Assembly (NCBI GenBank): GCA_016785955.1
Contig: JAEUWH010000031.1
Span: forward strand, 1 to 35,627
DNA: 35,627 bases
From: Pseudobdellovibrionaceae bacterium
GTDB lineage: Bacteria > Bdellovibrionota > Bdellovibrionia > Bdellovibrionales > Bdellovibrionaceae
Direction of reading: 5' to 3'
Below are positions 1 through 9,337 of the stretch, piece after piece. The notes under the pieces were generated by a model. The model was not told where the DNA came from. It saw nothing but the letters and a program-made list of their open reading frames with translations, and did not search any database. How positions within the stretch are numbered: position 1 is the first letter of the stretch; each line of letters opens with the position of its first letter. A program made the position numbers and the translations under genes.

Positions 1-162
1 GGGCGGTGCCTTGAGCGGGACACATCCGGGTGTTGGGCTTAGGGGCTGACTTCTGGGGCTTAGGCTCTGGTGGGGACAGGCTCTGCTCAGGGTGAGATGA
101 CCTACTAAATATTCACATATTCACATATTCTTGAATAGCTATTTGAGAATTGGGAGCTTTAT
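1..162. repeat. Downstream flank with short direct repeats
   Basis: No gene is seen here. The first 100 bases are G-rich, unlike the AT-rich genes around them, and carry GGGCTTAGG twice (35-43 and 56-64, period 21). An 8-base unit ATTCACAT is repeated 2.5 times at 111-130. The segment lies just past the stop codon of the minus-strand ABC transporter gene. No clear hairpin plus T-run terminator is visible for that operon. The left edge of the window cuts the region, so its full extent is unknown. Confidence 0.5.
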
Positions 163-3100
163 TTAGCCGAGACCTAAATGGGACACATAGAACCGGTAGT
201 ATCTTTGTCTGTAGGTGATTAACTCGTGATGACTACCACCTTCTTTCAAGGAACCGTTTTCTAAGTAGAATACTTTATCCACTTTGGTGGCTAAGTGCGT
301 ACGATGAGTGATGAAAACAATTGTTTTTTCACGATACAATCGTAGCACTCGCTCTACGATTCGTTTTTCTAAGCTTGGGTCTAAATAGCTTGTGGCTTCG
401 TCAAATAATAAAATGGAGGGATCTTTATACAATGCACGTGCAATGAGTAAACGTTGTTTTTGCCCCTCACTGACACCCAACCCACCTGGTTGCAAAACAA
501 AATCGTAACCGCCAGGTTTAGCTAAAATTTCTTCATCCATCTCGACGATTTCAGTCACACGCTGAACTTTTTCAAAATCTGGAGTCAGTTCCCCCAAAGC
601 AATATTTTCGATAATTGTACCACCAAACAATGACCCCTCTTGTGAAACAAGTCCAAATGAAGATCGAATAAATGCCAATGGCCATTGGTCCGAACGATAT
701 CCATCCAATACCACCTGCCCCAAGCTTGGCTCATAAAGTCCCGCCATCAAGTTGGCAATGGCCGATTTTCCAGAACCTGTGGGACCAACAATGACAATTT
801 TTTCACCCGGATTAATTCTAAAACTGACACCTTTTAACGTCGGATTTAAATCATAGCTAAAGTACACATCTTGAAACTCAATCCCACCCATCAGCTTTTC
901 CTGATTGGTATTGACCTCCGTTTCGTCCAAAAGCTCGACGGGAGAATAAATGAAATCATTAATCATCGATAACGTCGGTCGGATCGATAAATATTGGAAA
1001 AAATTCGTCGTTAACATTTGCAACGGAGAAAATATTTTTGGAATCAAGAATGATGTACCAATCACCTGCCCCAATGACAAACTACCCTCCGTATAAAACT
1101 TCAATGCAATCAACAGACAGAAAATTTTCACGCCTTCCGCAACAACAAAATGCATCACTTGAAATAACGCATTGATGATTCCCAACTGTTTTAAATTTTT
1201 TGCGGCCGATGTAGCCAACAACTCCCAACGCCAACGCGTCGTCAATTGACCTTTTAATGACTTCATATCCTCTGCCGAAGTAAAATGCTCCATCAACATC
1301 CTGTTTTCTTGCGCTCGCACACGAGCCTCGTCTATTTTTACACGCTCGATGCGCGTACGAAACAGAAATGAAAATAACATCTCGATCGGAACCGCCGCCA
1401 AAACCACGTAAACCAATGTGTGATGATACAACCAAAGAACACTCAACGATCCAAAAATCAGAAATAAACTTAAGACACTGTTAAACACACCCGAGGTCAG
1501 CACTAACCCCATTTGGTCTAACTCATTCAACCGACTCACAATACCCGAGGTTCCAAAACCACGGAAGGTCTCAATCGGTAAAATTGAAACACGTTTTAAA
1601 ATTCTATTTTTTACATTCAATACAAAATACGAGGCAATATCGCTGGTCAACTTTTGATTGAAACTGGCTAGCCAACTGCTCGTCAGGGAAAAGAAAATAT
1701 ACACAGCAATCGTCGGCGCCAGCAAGTGCGTCTCCTTGGACATGATCACACTGTCAAATAAATACTGTATCAAAACAGGCAGAATCAGTTCAAACAAGTA
1801 CCCCAAAGAACCCGCCGCAAAAAATAACGCCACCCATTTTTTTTTGCCAAATAGCAGTTCTAAAAATGACTCCGTTGGCACATCAGGATCTGGACGTTTC
1901 TTAATACTACTGCCAGGAACTAAATTGATCGCTCGTTTGTCTACACGCCTCGACTGAAATTCCTTTAAGTTTACAAGGTTAACCTGCCCCGTATCAGGAT
2001 CACCAACAATCGCATCCTCTTTAAACGTTGCAAAAATAATTTTTAGCCCCGTGTCCATATGCACAATCAATGGCCAAATAGTTTCATTCTCGGGAATATT
2101 CTCAAAATTAAAAAAATGACACTCAAAACCCAAAGCAATACTCAACTTTTCTAAACTATCCAATGAAGGTACACTGATAAGTCCTTTAACCTTGGCATCC
2201 GCACGCCTCTGCCCCATCGGGTACCCTAAATAAGAAGATAATGTCGCCACAATCGCCACCACACTGCGATCATCTCCGTAACTGACTTCCATGAATGGAG
2301 GAAACACTTTCCACAAATGAAACCTCAGCTTGGCTTGCCAACTCAATTCTTGAGATTCAACCTCATAGAACACTCGCTCGACGGCCTGCTCCTCTACGGG
2401 CAAGACCGGGATCTCGTCCTTACTTACCCCATTAGCAACGTTACTAAATACGTCCAAATATTTTCTAAACTCATTCGTTAAACCTGATTCCACCCAGTCG
2501 GACTCCACCAAATACCAAAGCCGATTATTCTCACCGCCCTGATACTGCACCGTTCTCTGCATCAAATCCAAAAGCAAAGCATCGCCCGCTTGGTAAGTCA
2601 CCACCTTACGCCGCTGAGAATTTAACTCGACCGAACCATGCACCTCACCTGTTTGGATAATACAGAACACACGCATCTTAGCCTTGCTGACTATGTTCTC
2701 GATCGTATCAAATTTCAATTTAGAGATAATTTTTACGACGGCTTCATAGGTCATACCAATTCCACGCATATCACGCTTGGTCTTTTGCAAGATTACCGAA
2801 CTCGCCATACGCCCTAGATAACTGTAGGCCTCCGCATTTTTCTTTAAACCTTCAGCGCACGGTCCCCACGGAACACGAATGTACACACAAGCGGCCTCGG
2901 CGACCCAGTCAAACTGCCATGCTTTCTCACCCAACATCAGTGGTCGCAGTTCCAAACTGCGCCCCGTCTTCAGACGATCCATCTCAAGACCAGCTTTGGA
3001 CCGAATAGACACTTCCCCTTCCAGAACAAGGTACAAATGCGCCGGAATCTCTTCGCGAGGAATTTTTTGTCCTCGCTCAATTTTTTGAACTTGTAGATCG

Positions 3101-3189
3101 TGCATAAGCCTTACCAGATCCCCCTCGGGAATGAAGTTTAGCAACGAACCTTTTATAATCCTCATGTACGAGTTTACACCGTATAACAT
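163..3189 (-). CDS. Type I secretion ABC exporter subunit with cNMP-binding-like and C39-like domains
   Basis: Inner-membrane ABC exporter, 1008 residues from the chosen start. Order: two cNMP-binding-like beta-barrel regions (about 20-240), a C39-peptidase-like domain (about 290-420), a transmembrane domain (about 455-740), then the ATPase. The ATPase has Walker A GPTGSGKSA, a Q-loop (VSQEGSLFGG), signature GVSEGQ, Walker B ILLFDEATS and H-loop ITHR, all consistent with an active ATP site. The C39-like part lacks the catalytic Cys (SVVAIVATLSSYLGYP region) and His (GLKIIF where HFVVL is usual), so leader cleavage is unlikely, as in HlyB. The frame stays open to 3237, but the ATG at 3189 lies one base past the upstream stop with GGGG ahead of it; the ATG at 3165 is also possible. 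Last gene of a three-gene operon; probable heterodimer partner of the next subunit. Cargo unknown. Confidence 0.85.
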   Translation of the reverse strand: MLYGVNSYMRIIKGSLLNFIPEGDLVRLMHDLQVQKIERGQKIPREEIPAHLYLVLEGEVSIRSKAGLEMDRLKTGRSLELRPLMLGEKAWQFDWVAEAACVYIRVPWGPCAEGLKKNAEAYSYLGRMASSVILQKTKRDMRGIGMTYEAVVKIISKLKFDTIENIVSKAKMRVFCIIQTGEVHGSVELNSQRRKVVTYQAGDALLLDLMQRTVQYQGGENNRLWYLVESDWVESGLTNEFRKYLDVFSNVANGVSKDEIPVLPVEEQAVERVFYEVESQELSWQAKLRFHLWKVFPPFMEVSYGDDRSVVAIVATLSSYLGYPMGQRRADAKVKGLISVPSLDSLEKLSIALGFECHFFNFENIPENETIWPLIVHMDTGLKIIFATFKEDAIVGDPDTGQVNLVNLKEFQSRRVDKRAINLVPGSSIKKRPDPDVPTESFLELLFGKKKWVALFFAAGSLGYLFELILPVLIQYLFDSVIMSKETHLLAPTIAVYIFFSLTSSWLASFNQKLTSDIASYFVLNVKNRILKRVSILPIETFRGFGTSGIVSRLNELDQMGLVLTSGVFNSVLSLFLIFGSLSVLWLYHHTLVYVVLAAVPIEMLFSFLFRTRIERVKIDEARVRAQENRMLMEHFTSAEDMKSLKGQLTTRWRWELLATSAAKNLKQLGIINALFQVMHFVVAEGVKIFCLLIALKFYTEGSLSLGQVIGTSFLIPKIFSPLQMLTTNFFQYLSIRPTLSMINDFIYSPVELLDETEVNTNQEKLMGGIEFQDVYFSYDLNPTLKGVSFRINPGEKIVIVGPTGSGKSAIANLMAGLYEPSLGQVVLDGYRSDQWPLAFIRSSFGLVSQEGSLFGGTIIENIALGELTPDFEKVQRVTEIVEMDEEILAKPGGYDFVLQPGGLGVSEGQKQRLLIARALYKDPSILLFDEATSYLDPSLEKRIVERVLRLYREKTIVFITHRTHLATKVDKVFYLENGSLKEGGSHHELITYRQRYYRFYVSHLGLG

Positions 3190-3190
3190 A

Positions 3191-6100
3191 CTAGTTAAAC
3201 CCCACTTGATTCCGATACAATTCGGCGTATTCGCCATTTAAAGACAAGAGATAATTATGATTACCCATTTCAATGACCCGACCTTGTTTGACAACCAATA
3301 TACGATCGGCTTTTTTTGCAATTGAAATATTTTGAACCACGTACACCACAGTTTTCTGACGAGTCGTCTTTGCCAGACTATTCGACACATCATTTTCGGT
3401 AATTTTATCCAAATACGCCGTGGCCTCATCCAACACGATAATACTTGGATCCGTGTAGAACATCCGTGCCATCGCGATAAGTTGCCGCTCGCCACCAGAC
3501 AGTCCTCGCCCACCTTCTTTAAGTTTGTATGAATAGCCCCCCGGCAATTTTTCGATAAAGCCACTGGCGCCGCATACACGTGCCGCGTTCAATATAGACT
3601 CTGCATTGATCACGTCATCACTCAGAGCGATATTCTGAGCAATCGTTCCCGAAAACAACGTTGGCGTTTGCGCAACAAATCCAATTTGAGATTGAAATGA
3701 TACTGGATTGATCATCCGCGAATCCACTTCATCAAAAAATATTTTGCCTCCCGACGGTTCATTCATTTTCGCAATCAACCGTGCTAATGTGGATTTTCCG
3801 GAACCACTCGGACCCACAATCGCTACGGTCTCGCCGGGACTTATCGTAAAGCTGACATCATTCAACACAAAAGGCATCTTCTCTGAATATCGATAGCTCA
3901 CTCGCTCAAATCGAATGCCACCATCCAACGACAAGACTTTCAAAGTCTTCACCTGCTCGGAGTTATCTAAACGCATGAACTGTCCTGTCATATTGTACAG
4001 CCCTTGCATTTGAAAATTGAAAAACACCGTTAAAAGACCCAAAAATGGCCCCAATGAATAATTGAAAAACATCGTTAAGACCATTGCACTCTGCGCAGAC
4101 ACATGAGCTTTTAGACTTTCATCGATAGCAACAAACAACGACAAAGCGATACCAGTCTGAAAAATCGCGCGGCCAACAAACGTATACGTGGCCAAGGCCT
4201 TAGTGTAACTCAAACTCGCCCGGCTCACCGAAATGTATTTACTTTTAATTTTATCCTGCATCCAATTTTCAGCACGACTGACCTTGATACTTTCAAAACC
4301 CTTTATCAAATCCGTCATTAAATCATTCAATTCTTGGCGCAATTGTGATGAATTCAGTTCTTCCGAATCACCATTTCGACGTAAATAAGCAACCGCCGTC
4401 ACCCCCACTAACGCGAATATCAATAACACGACCGCCGACTGCCAAACATAAAATCCTATCGATAAAAGACAGACAATCAACGTCAGCAAGTATTGTTTTA
4501 TATCCACCTGATTCACGCGTAGGCCCGACAACACAAACTCGACAATTTGCATTCTGGATCTAATTAACCCCGACTTGATTGCAGTCATTTGCGTCGATGG
4601 TGACTGCATCAAAAATAACCGAAAAAAGAAAGGATGCACTTTCGTTTTCATGGATGCCGACACCGAATTTGAGAAGTAGTTAAACGCCAAAATTGCCGTC
4701 ACCTGAAAAATAATAAAAATGCCTAGTCCCGTAATATAGGTACTCAAGTGATCAATTTTATTTAAGCCCACGGTTTGATTGATCAGCCCCAATAGATACG
4801 CCGGTACCGCTAAAATACCGACAGCCTGAAACAACTTGAAAATGTAGACATTCCTATAGTCATTTCTATTTAAACTAAAAAAATGTTTCAAAAGCAGCTT
4901 ACCCGCTGCTTCGGGCTTCATTTGAGATATTTTTGCCGATGACCGCGTAACCGCCTTAATGTGAGATTCACTGACCTCTAAAAAGTAATGCATTCCCACC
5001 GCTTCAAAGTAACCACGCGGAACACGCACCACTCCCGTTTCGGGATCCAAACACAATGCATATTTTTTGTTAATCTCTAGAACCAAAAGCGGGCGCCCCA
5101 AAGCATAGTGAACTAACGGAAAATTTGGCTTATAGTGAGCCTGCGCAGAGATACGAACAATACTACAGATAAAACCCATATCCTCCAGAATTTGAGCCGT
5201 TGATCCCAAATTCATAAAAGATTTTGCATTGGCTAGTGCCAAAATCTGCTTTTCATTCACATTATGTTCTAGAAACACCAAAAGATTCCATAAATTCGTA
5301 AATGCAAACGATCCTGGCTCACTAGTTTTACGTAATTTCGCCTCGTCCATTCGCCAACCAACAGAAGCCATCGAACGTCCATCTGGAACATGCTCAATCT
5401 CGGTCACTTCGATGGTGGTATCATATTTATTTACAAGACTCATGATCACAGGTTCCGAAATCATTCGCCCTAAAACCACCTGAGGAATGTACGTCATCAA
5501 AATCTGCACATCTAGCAATAGCAAAGTCGCCGATTCCTCAACCCGCAACTCGAACCGTTTTTGTGCATTCTCTGGAAAGTACGAGCCTCCCAACCAATGC
5601 CCTCGATGTAATTTTACCTTTATGCTGTCCTGTAAATCATTTCGCTCTGCCGAGATCACGCCCTCTTCAATCAAGATCAAAGATTTTTTCTTCAACTGAA
5701 TAGGGGAGTTTTTCTCGACCGTGATGCGCTCGATCGAGCTTCTCATCAAACTATGAATATTTTCCAGCGGAGTACCGTGGTCTAACAACCAATTAAAAAA
5801 ATGAAATAATGATTTAGACGCCGTTAAAAGCGCAATCTTTTTTAAATCGTTTGGATCTGAAAAAAAATTCAGAAAGTCCGATCGTTTAATTGAAAAAACA
5901 GAGGCGGAGCTGTACACAGACTGAACCACAAATGGATAATCTGTCCCCTCCAGCACTTCGCGAAAACCAATCAGTTCATTTGGTGCCACAGTTTCAATAA
6001 TTTTATCCAGACCAATACTCTCTCCGAATACTTTAATCTGCAAAGAAACATTCAGGGGAATCAGCAAAGCATCCGAACCCGACCGACCCGAAAAAATATC

Positions 6101-6277
6101 AGTTCCCTTTGCAAAATTTAAAATTTCACCACGCTCAATAACGGCCTCGGCCTTATCGGGAAAAAACCGCAGAAAACTTTCTGTTTGCAATTTGTTCAAC
6201 CACATCATGTCGATGGTTTTGGTCTCGAAAAAATTAGGCTGAATCAATGTGGCTTGGTCGTCAAAATCCGAACTCAT
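3191..6277 (-). CDS. Second type I secretion ABC exporter subunit, H-loop His replaced
   Basis: Paralogous partner of the neighbouring exporter, 1028 residues, with the same order: two cNMP-binding-like regions (about 30-270), a degenerate C39-like domain (about 335-430), membrane domain (about 470-770) and ATPase. Walker A is GPSGSGKST (about 823), signature LSGGERQ, Walker B IIVLDEATA. The switch His of the H-loop is Gln (VYVVQN, codon CAA at 3332-3334, residue 982). The C39-like part has no Cys/His pair in the expected places but keeps the DPETG turn. The ATG overlaps the stop of the upstream HlyD-like gene by four bases, with GAAGG ahead. In heterodimeric ABC exporters one of the two ATP sites is often degenerate; the Gln suggests that this subunit supplies that site. 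Confidence 0.85.
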   Translation of the reverse strand: MSSDFDDQATLIQPNFFETKTIDMMWLNKLQTESFLRFFPDKAEAVIERGEILNFAKGTDIFSGRSGSDALLIPLNVSLQIKVFGESIGLDKIIETVAPNELIGFREVLEGTDYPFVVQSVYSSASVFSIKRSDFLNFFSDPNDLKKIALLTASKSLFHFFNWLLDHGTPLENIHSLMRSSIERITVEKNSPIQLKKKSLILIEEGVISAERNDLQDSIKVKLHRGHWLGGSYFPENAQKRFELRVEESATLLLLDVQILMTYIPQVVLGRMISEPVIMSLVNKYDTTIEVTEIEHVPDGRSMASVGWRMDEAKLRKTSEPGSFAFTNLWNLLVFLEHNVNEKQILALANAKSFMNLGSTAQILEDMGFICSIVRISAQAHYKPNFPLVHYALGRPLLVLEINKKYALCLDPETGVVRVPRGYFEAVGMHYFLEVSESHIKAVTRSSAKISQMKPEAAGKLLLKHFFSLNRNDYRNVYIFKLFQAVGILAVPAYLLGLINQTVGLNKIDHLSTYITGLGIFIIFQVTAILAFNYFSNSVSASMKTKVHPFFFRLFLMQSPSTQMTAIKSGLIRSRMQIVEFVLSGLRVNQVDIKQYLLTLIVCLLSIGFYVWQSAVVLLIFALVGVTAVAYLRRNGDSEELNSSQLRQELNDLMTDLIKGFESIKVSRAENWMQDKIKSKYISVSRASLSYTKALATYTFVGRAIFQTGIALSLFVAIDESLKAHVSAQSAMVLTMFFNYSLGPFLGLLTVFFNFQMQGLYNMTGQFMRLDNSEQVKTLKVLSLDGGIRFERVSYRYSEKMPFVLNDVSFTISPGETVAIVGPSGSGKSTLARLIAKMNEPSGGKIFFDEVDSRMINPVSFQSQIGFVAQTPTLFSGTIAQNIALSDDVINAESILNAARVCGASGFIEKLPGGYSYKLKEGGRGLSGGERQLIAMARMFYTDPSIIVLDEATAYLDKITENDVSNSLAKTTRQKTVVYVVQNISIAKKADRILVVKQGRVIEMGNHNYLLSLNGEYAELYRNQVGFN

Positions 6278-7539
6278 TGCTTAACCTTCACATTGTCTTT
6301 AACTCGGAATAGAACACGATAAAGAGATTTAGCCAAAGATTCAAACCGAGTGACGATTCGTCCTTTTAATGTCATACCAAGTAAGATCGGCCGCTCCCCC
6401 GCGACTCCTGCTAAGGAATTTTGTGGTAAAGACACTTTAATTTTGAAGTTTGTACTTAACGGTCCGCCTCGTTGTGATTCCTCAGGATCCACATTCACGA
6501 TGTCTAGTATTTTTCCTTTTAAAGTTCCAAAATCCATCTCCGGCATTGAATCGATCGAAATAATGACGTCTTCACCAATTTTAATATTTGCGATATCTTT
6601 GTTCAAAACCTCTACCAGCGCAATAAGTTCGCTGTTGGATGGAATTAACTCCATGACCTCTTGTCCTGCCGTTACAAGCTCGCCCGTACCCTTGATTTTC
6701 AAGTTTGTCACTTTGCCGTCAATCGGTGCGGCCACGGCATAAATTTTTCCAATTTGCTCGGTACGATCAACAAGTTCCTTCGTTCGCGCCTTCAATGTTC
6801 GCCGAACATCTTTGATCAGTGCTCCGCCTTGACGAAAACGATCCTCAATACTGTTGCTCTCGCGAAAAATCATCGCCTCAAGATCTTCGACATCTTTTGC
6901 CATTGCAGTTTGAGCACGACGACGGCGGATATCAGTTAACTTGCGTTGAGCTTTTTTGATTTGCAAACGATTCGTGGTCACGCTCTTTTCGATATCGTTG
7001 TAACTATCAATAACCGAGGTCAAATGGCGAATCTGATCATTGATACTACTTAACAACGTAAGCATCTCGCCCTGAGCCTTAATCCCCAAATACAATTGCG
7101 ACAGTGTTTGCAAAAGTGTTCGGCAGTTTAAACACAAGCTTGCATCCGGAAGCGCATTAATTTTCTGAAGCCCTTTAATCATCGCACGCAAAATTTCCAT
7201 ACTTTCGGGAGACAAGCTTTCTTTCGAAGTCACCAACACTTGGCCTCGACGAACCACTTCATTTTCCCGAACATTAACCTGCGCAACGGTAAAGTTACTT
7301 TGTGATCGCAAGGGAACCGAAGGCATTGACGCCACGACACGGCCAGGGCCTTCAATCACTACTGGCACTGTAGCTTTTGAAGCATAGATGAAAAAACTGA
7401 CCGCAAATAGAAACAAAAACAAAACACCCAATTGGCCCACAAACGAAGGCCCCTCGGACACAGCTTCAATCGCGGCCCAAGAAATCTGATTGTCTTGAAA
7501 AAATTGTTTCTGACTTTGAATTTTACGATGATTTCCCAT
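6274..7539 (-). CDS. HlyD-family membrane fusion (periplasmic adaptor) protein
   Basis: Adaptor that would link the two downstream ABC subunits to an outer-membrane TolC-type channel. 421 residues: cytoplasmic N-terminus, one membrane helix (about 35-53), a first lipoyl half (VVASMPSVPLRSQSNFTVAQV, then NEVVRRGQVLV), a helical hairpin (about 105-250) and the second lipoyl half with beta-barrel (AAPIDGKVTNLKIKGTGELV). The NHLM-type secretion adaptors have this shape. A CLNC pair sits in the helical hairpin (about 135-138), which is unusual for a periplasmic helix and might form a disulfide. First gene of the operon; the ATG has only a weak ribosome site. No TolC gene lies in the window. Confidence 0.85.
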   Translation of the reverse strand: MGNHRKIQSQKQFFQDNQISWAAIEAVSEGPSFVGQLGVLFLFLFAVSFFIYASKATVPVVIEGPGRVVASMPSVPLRSQSNFTVAQVNVRENEVVRRGQVLVTSKESLSPESMEILRAMIKGLQKINALPDASLCLNCRTLLQTLSQLYLGIKAQGEMLTLLSSINDQIRHLTSVIDSYNDIEKSVTTNRLQIKKAQRKLTDIRRRRAQTAMAKDVEDLEAMIFRESNSIEDRFRQGGALIKDVRRTLKARTKELVDRTEQIGKIYAVAAPIDGKVTNLKIKGTGELVTAGQEVMELIPSNSELIALVEVLNKDIANIKIGEDVIISIDSMPEMDFGTLKGKILDIVNVDPEESQRGGPLSTNFKIKVSLPQNSLAGVAGERPILLGMTLKGRIVTRFESLAKSLYRVLFRVKDNVKVKQ

Positions 7540-7592
7540 CAGTTAGCTCATCGGCGCAGTGTGTGCTTTCTTTACAGCTCAACCTGCGTGTT

Positions 7593-7609
7593 TGGCCTTT
7601 TGATTAGGC
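7593..7609. other. Short inverted repeat upstream of the secretion operon
   Basis: GGCCT at 7593-7597 pairs with AGGCC at 7605-7609 around a 7-base loop. It lies in the 145-base gap between the thioesterase stop and the HlyD-like start, so on the minus strand it could end the thioesterase transcript or sit in the operon leader. No T-run follows it. A separate perfect 10-base palindrome, ATATCGATAT, is at 7658-7667 and could be an operator. Confidence 0.3.
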
Positions 7610-7684
7610 CGGATTTTCTTGACAGTTCAGCGTCATCGCATAGGCCTTGGTCTTGTGATATCGATATAGGGTGAAATGGAATTT

Positions 7685-8152
7685 TTATTTCCGACTCGCC
7701 AAACGCAGTTGTCGTCGAATTTTGCCCGCTTCAAATCGTCGTATATCTGCGTCTGTTTCCAAAATAAGTTCAGGAACAGTTGTCGGTTTTCCATGAGAAT
7801 CCAGCGCTACAAAAGTAAGATAAGCCGACGATGTATGAAAAAGCTCGTTGGTACGGGGATTTTCCGCCGTAACTTGGACGCCCACTTCCATTGACGTCTT
7901 AGAGACAAAATTCACCTTCGACTTTAGGTTAACAACCCAGCCCTTTTTGACGGGAGCATAAAATGACAATTGATCAATACTGGCCGTAACGACTTCGCGA
8001 TTACAATGTCGTTGAGCCGAAATAGCTGCGGCGATATCTATCCAGGACATGATAGTACCGCCGAAAATAGTATCCAAAGAATTTATATGAATAGGTAAAA
8101 CAAGCTGGGTCATTATCACTTCGGAAGCCGAGACCGGTTTAGGATGAAGCAT
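7685..8152 (-). CDS. Acyl-CoA thioesterase, hotdog fold (YciA/BFIT type)
   Basis: Predicted cytosolic hydrolase of acyl-CoA thioesters, 155 residues, close to the usual size for a single-hotdog YciA-like enzyme. The family motif is clear: N-x-L-D-T-I-F-G-G followed by MSWIDIAAAISAQRH (about 25-50), where the Asp of WID is the expected catalytic residue. A second strand block, VTASIDQLSFYAPVKKG, matches the rest of the fold. The C-terminus is basic (GKIRRQLRLASRK). The gene follows the LuxR-type regulator by 16 bases on the same strand, so co-transcription is likely. The ATG at 8152 has AGGG about 8 bases ahead; a later Met (residue 14) is less likely. Substrate chain length cannot be read from sequence. 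Confidence 0.85.
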   Translation of the reverse strand: MLHPKPVSASEVIMTQLVLPIHINSLDTIFGGTIMSWIDIAAAISAQRHCNREVVTASIDQLSFYAPVKKGWVVNLKSKVNFVSKTSMEVGVQVTAENPRTNELFHTSSAYLTFVALDSHGKPTTVPELILETDADIRRFEAGKIRRQLRLASRK

Positions 8153-8168
8153 GTAATGACCCTACTGA

Positions 8169-8573
8169 CTACATGCCCATTGCGCCGATATCAGAATTAC
8201 CTGAACCACGATTCAATTGACTTGCTGATGCAGGAAGAGTTGGCGCCGCTACTGTTGAGCTTCCAGCTGGAATTGTTTGTGCTTGCTGCCCACCAAACTG
8301 ACTAGAAATATTTTGAGTTTGGATTGCCGCATTGTTCTCGATTCTGTTGTCATCAGCTGAGAATCCAAGATGAGGAAGACACCACACAATGAGTTGTGCT
8401 CTAGATTTAACATTCATCTTTTTGTAGATGTTAGTTAAGTGAAATTTTACTGTCTTTTCAGTCACAAAAAGCTGATTTGCAACTTCTTTATTTGAAAGAC
8501 CTTTTGAAACTAACTCCGCTACTTCCGACTCTCTATTTGAAAGCCCTTTCTGTATTAATGTATCTCTGAGCAT
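8169..8573 (-). CDS. LuxR-type HTH regulator without a receiver domain
   Basis: DNA-binding protein of 134 residues. The N-terminal half (about 8-65) is a complete LuxR/GerE helix-turn-helix: LSNRESEVAELVSKGLSNKE, then VTEKTVKFHLTNIYKKM. There is no phospho-acceptor or ligand domain in front; translation starts almost directly at the HTH, behind a strong GGGAGGGAG ribosome site. The C-terminal half (about 80-134) is low complexity, rich in Ser, Ala, Gln and Gly, and likely disordered. It may pair with another signalling protein, or be controlled by abundance alone. Divergent from the cheY gene across a 332-base gap. Confidence 0.8.
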   Translation of the reverse strand: MLRDTLIQKGLSNRESEVAELVSKGLSNKEVANQLFVTEKTVKFHLTNIYKKMNVKSRAQLIVWCLPHLGFSADDNRIENNAAIQTQNISSQFGGQQAQTIPAGSSTVAAPTLPASASQLNRGSGNSDIGAMGM

Positions 8574-8905
8574 CCTTGCTCCCTCCCGCTAAATTGTTGT
8601 TAAACTTAAGACCTTTGTTCCCCAACTTTCGGTTAATCTTACCTTTTTCCCTTTAAATAACTTTAGTCCGTTTTTCTTGATCTGGCCCTAACCATCCTGG
8701 CGAAGACTCGACTTAGACTGAACTTTCCTCCATTATCTCCGTGAAAAAACGACTTTTGACCCCCCAATGAAAGTTGTGGAAACACACCACCTGAGTCTAA
8801 GTCTGCCTAATAATTTTTTTTGAAGCAAGCTTCCCAGACTCTAGTTTTTAAAAACTAGACCGATCGTATCATAGATTCCCAAAAGAGATTTACACAGGAG
8901 ATACT
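8574..8905. promoter_or_regulatory. Divergent control region between LuxR-type gene and cheY
   Basis: This 332-base gap has no credible reading frame. It must hold the promoters of both flanking genes. Visible structure: a perfect 18-base palindrome CTAGTTTTTAAAAACTAG at 8841-8858, preceded by an inverted repeat GAAGC-AA-GCTTC at 8822-8833, and the cheY ribosome site AGGAG at 8896-8900. The palindrome is about 48 bases from the cheY start and could be an operator. I could not assign confident -35/-10 boxes. Confidence 0.45.
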
Positions 8906-9322
8906 ATGTTCCCAGCGAATACAAAATTTCTAATCATCGACGATTTCGCTACCATGCGAAAAATCATTAGAAAAATATTAACCGAACTTGGCTATAGTCA
9001 AGTAGATGAAGCCGATGATGGTGCAACAGCCTTGCCCATGATCCAGTCTGCCCACGAAATTGGACAACCCTATCAGTTTATTATATCCGATTGGAATATG
9101 CCTAAAATGCTTGGAATCGATTTATTGCGTTCATGCAAAGCCGATCCTCGATTCGCTAAAATTCCCTTTATGCTGGTAACCGCAGAAAGCGAGCAAAAAC
9201 AAATTTTGGAAGCCGCCAAAGCGGGGGTATCAGATTATATCGTTAAACCATTTAATGCCGCTACCTTGAAAGCGAAACTTGAACGCGTCTATAGCAAAAC
9301 CCACCCGGCTCAAGTAGCTTAA
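8906..9322 (+). CDS. cheY: CheY-like single-domain response regulator
   Basis: Stand-alone receiver domain, 138 residues, with all expected residues: acidic pair in LIIDDF (12-13), phospho-acceptor Asp in FIISDWNMP (about 61), Thr in LVTAES (about 92) and Lys in IVKPF (about 114). No output domain, so it should act by protein contact, as CheY does at the flagellar switch. Strong ribosome site AGGAG five bases before the ATG. The next gene, 15 bases on, is a CheX-type phosphatase, which fits a two-gene phosphorylation and reset module. Whether it serves flagella, pili or gliding is not shown here. Confidence 0.85.
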   Translation: MFPANTKFLIIDDFATMRKIIRKILTELGYSQVDEADDGATALPMIQSAHEIGQPYQFIISDWNMPKMLGIDLLRSCKADPRFAKIPFMLVTAESEQKQILEAAKAGVSDYIVKPFNAATLKAKLERVYSKTHPAQVA

Positions 9323-9337
9323 CTAAAGGACAATTTT

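Noticed and set aside
7618-7650. TTGACA on the plus strand at 7618-7623
   Set aside because: Perfect -35 word, but no good -10 at proper spacing and no plus-strand gene follows.
8841-8880. Flagellar sigma-28 promoter before cheY
   Set aside because: TAAA and CCGAT words are present but only 7 bases apart, far from the needed spacing of about 15.
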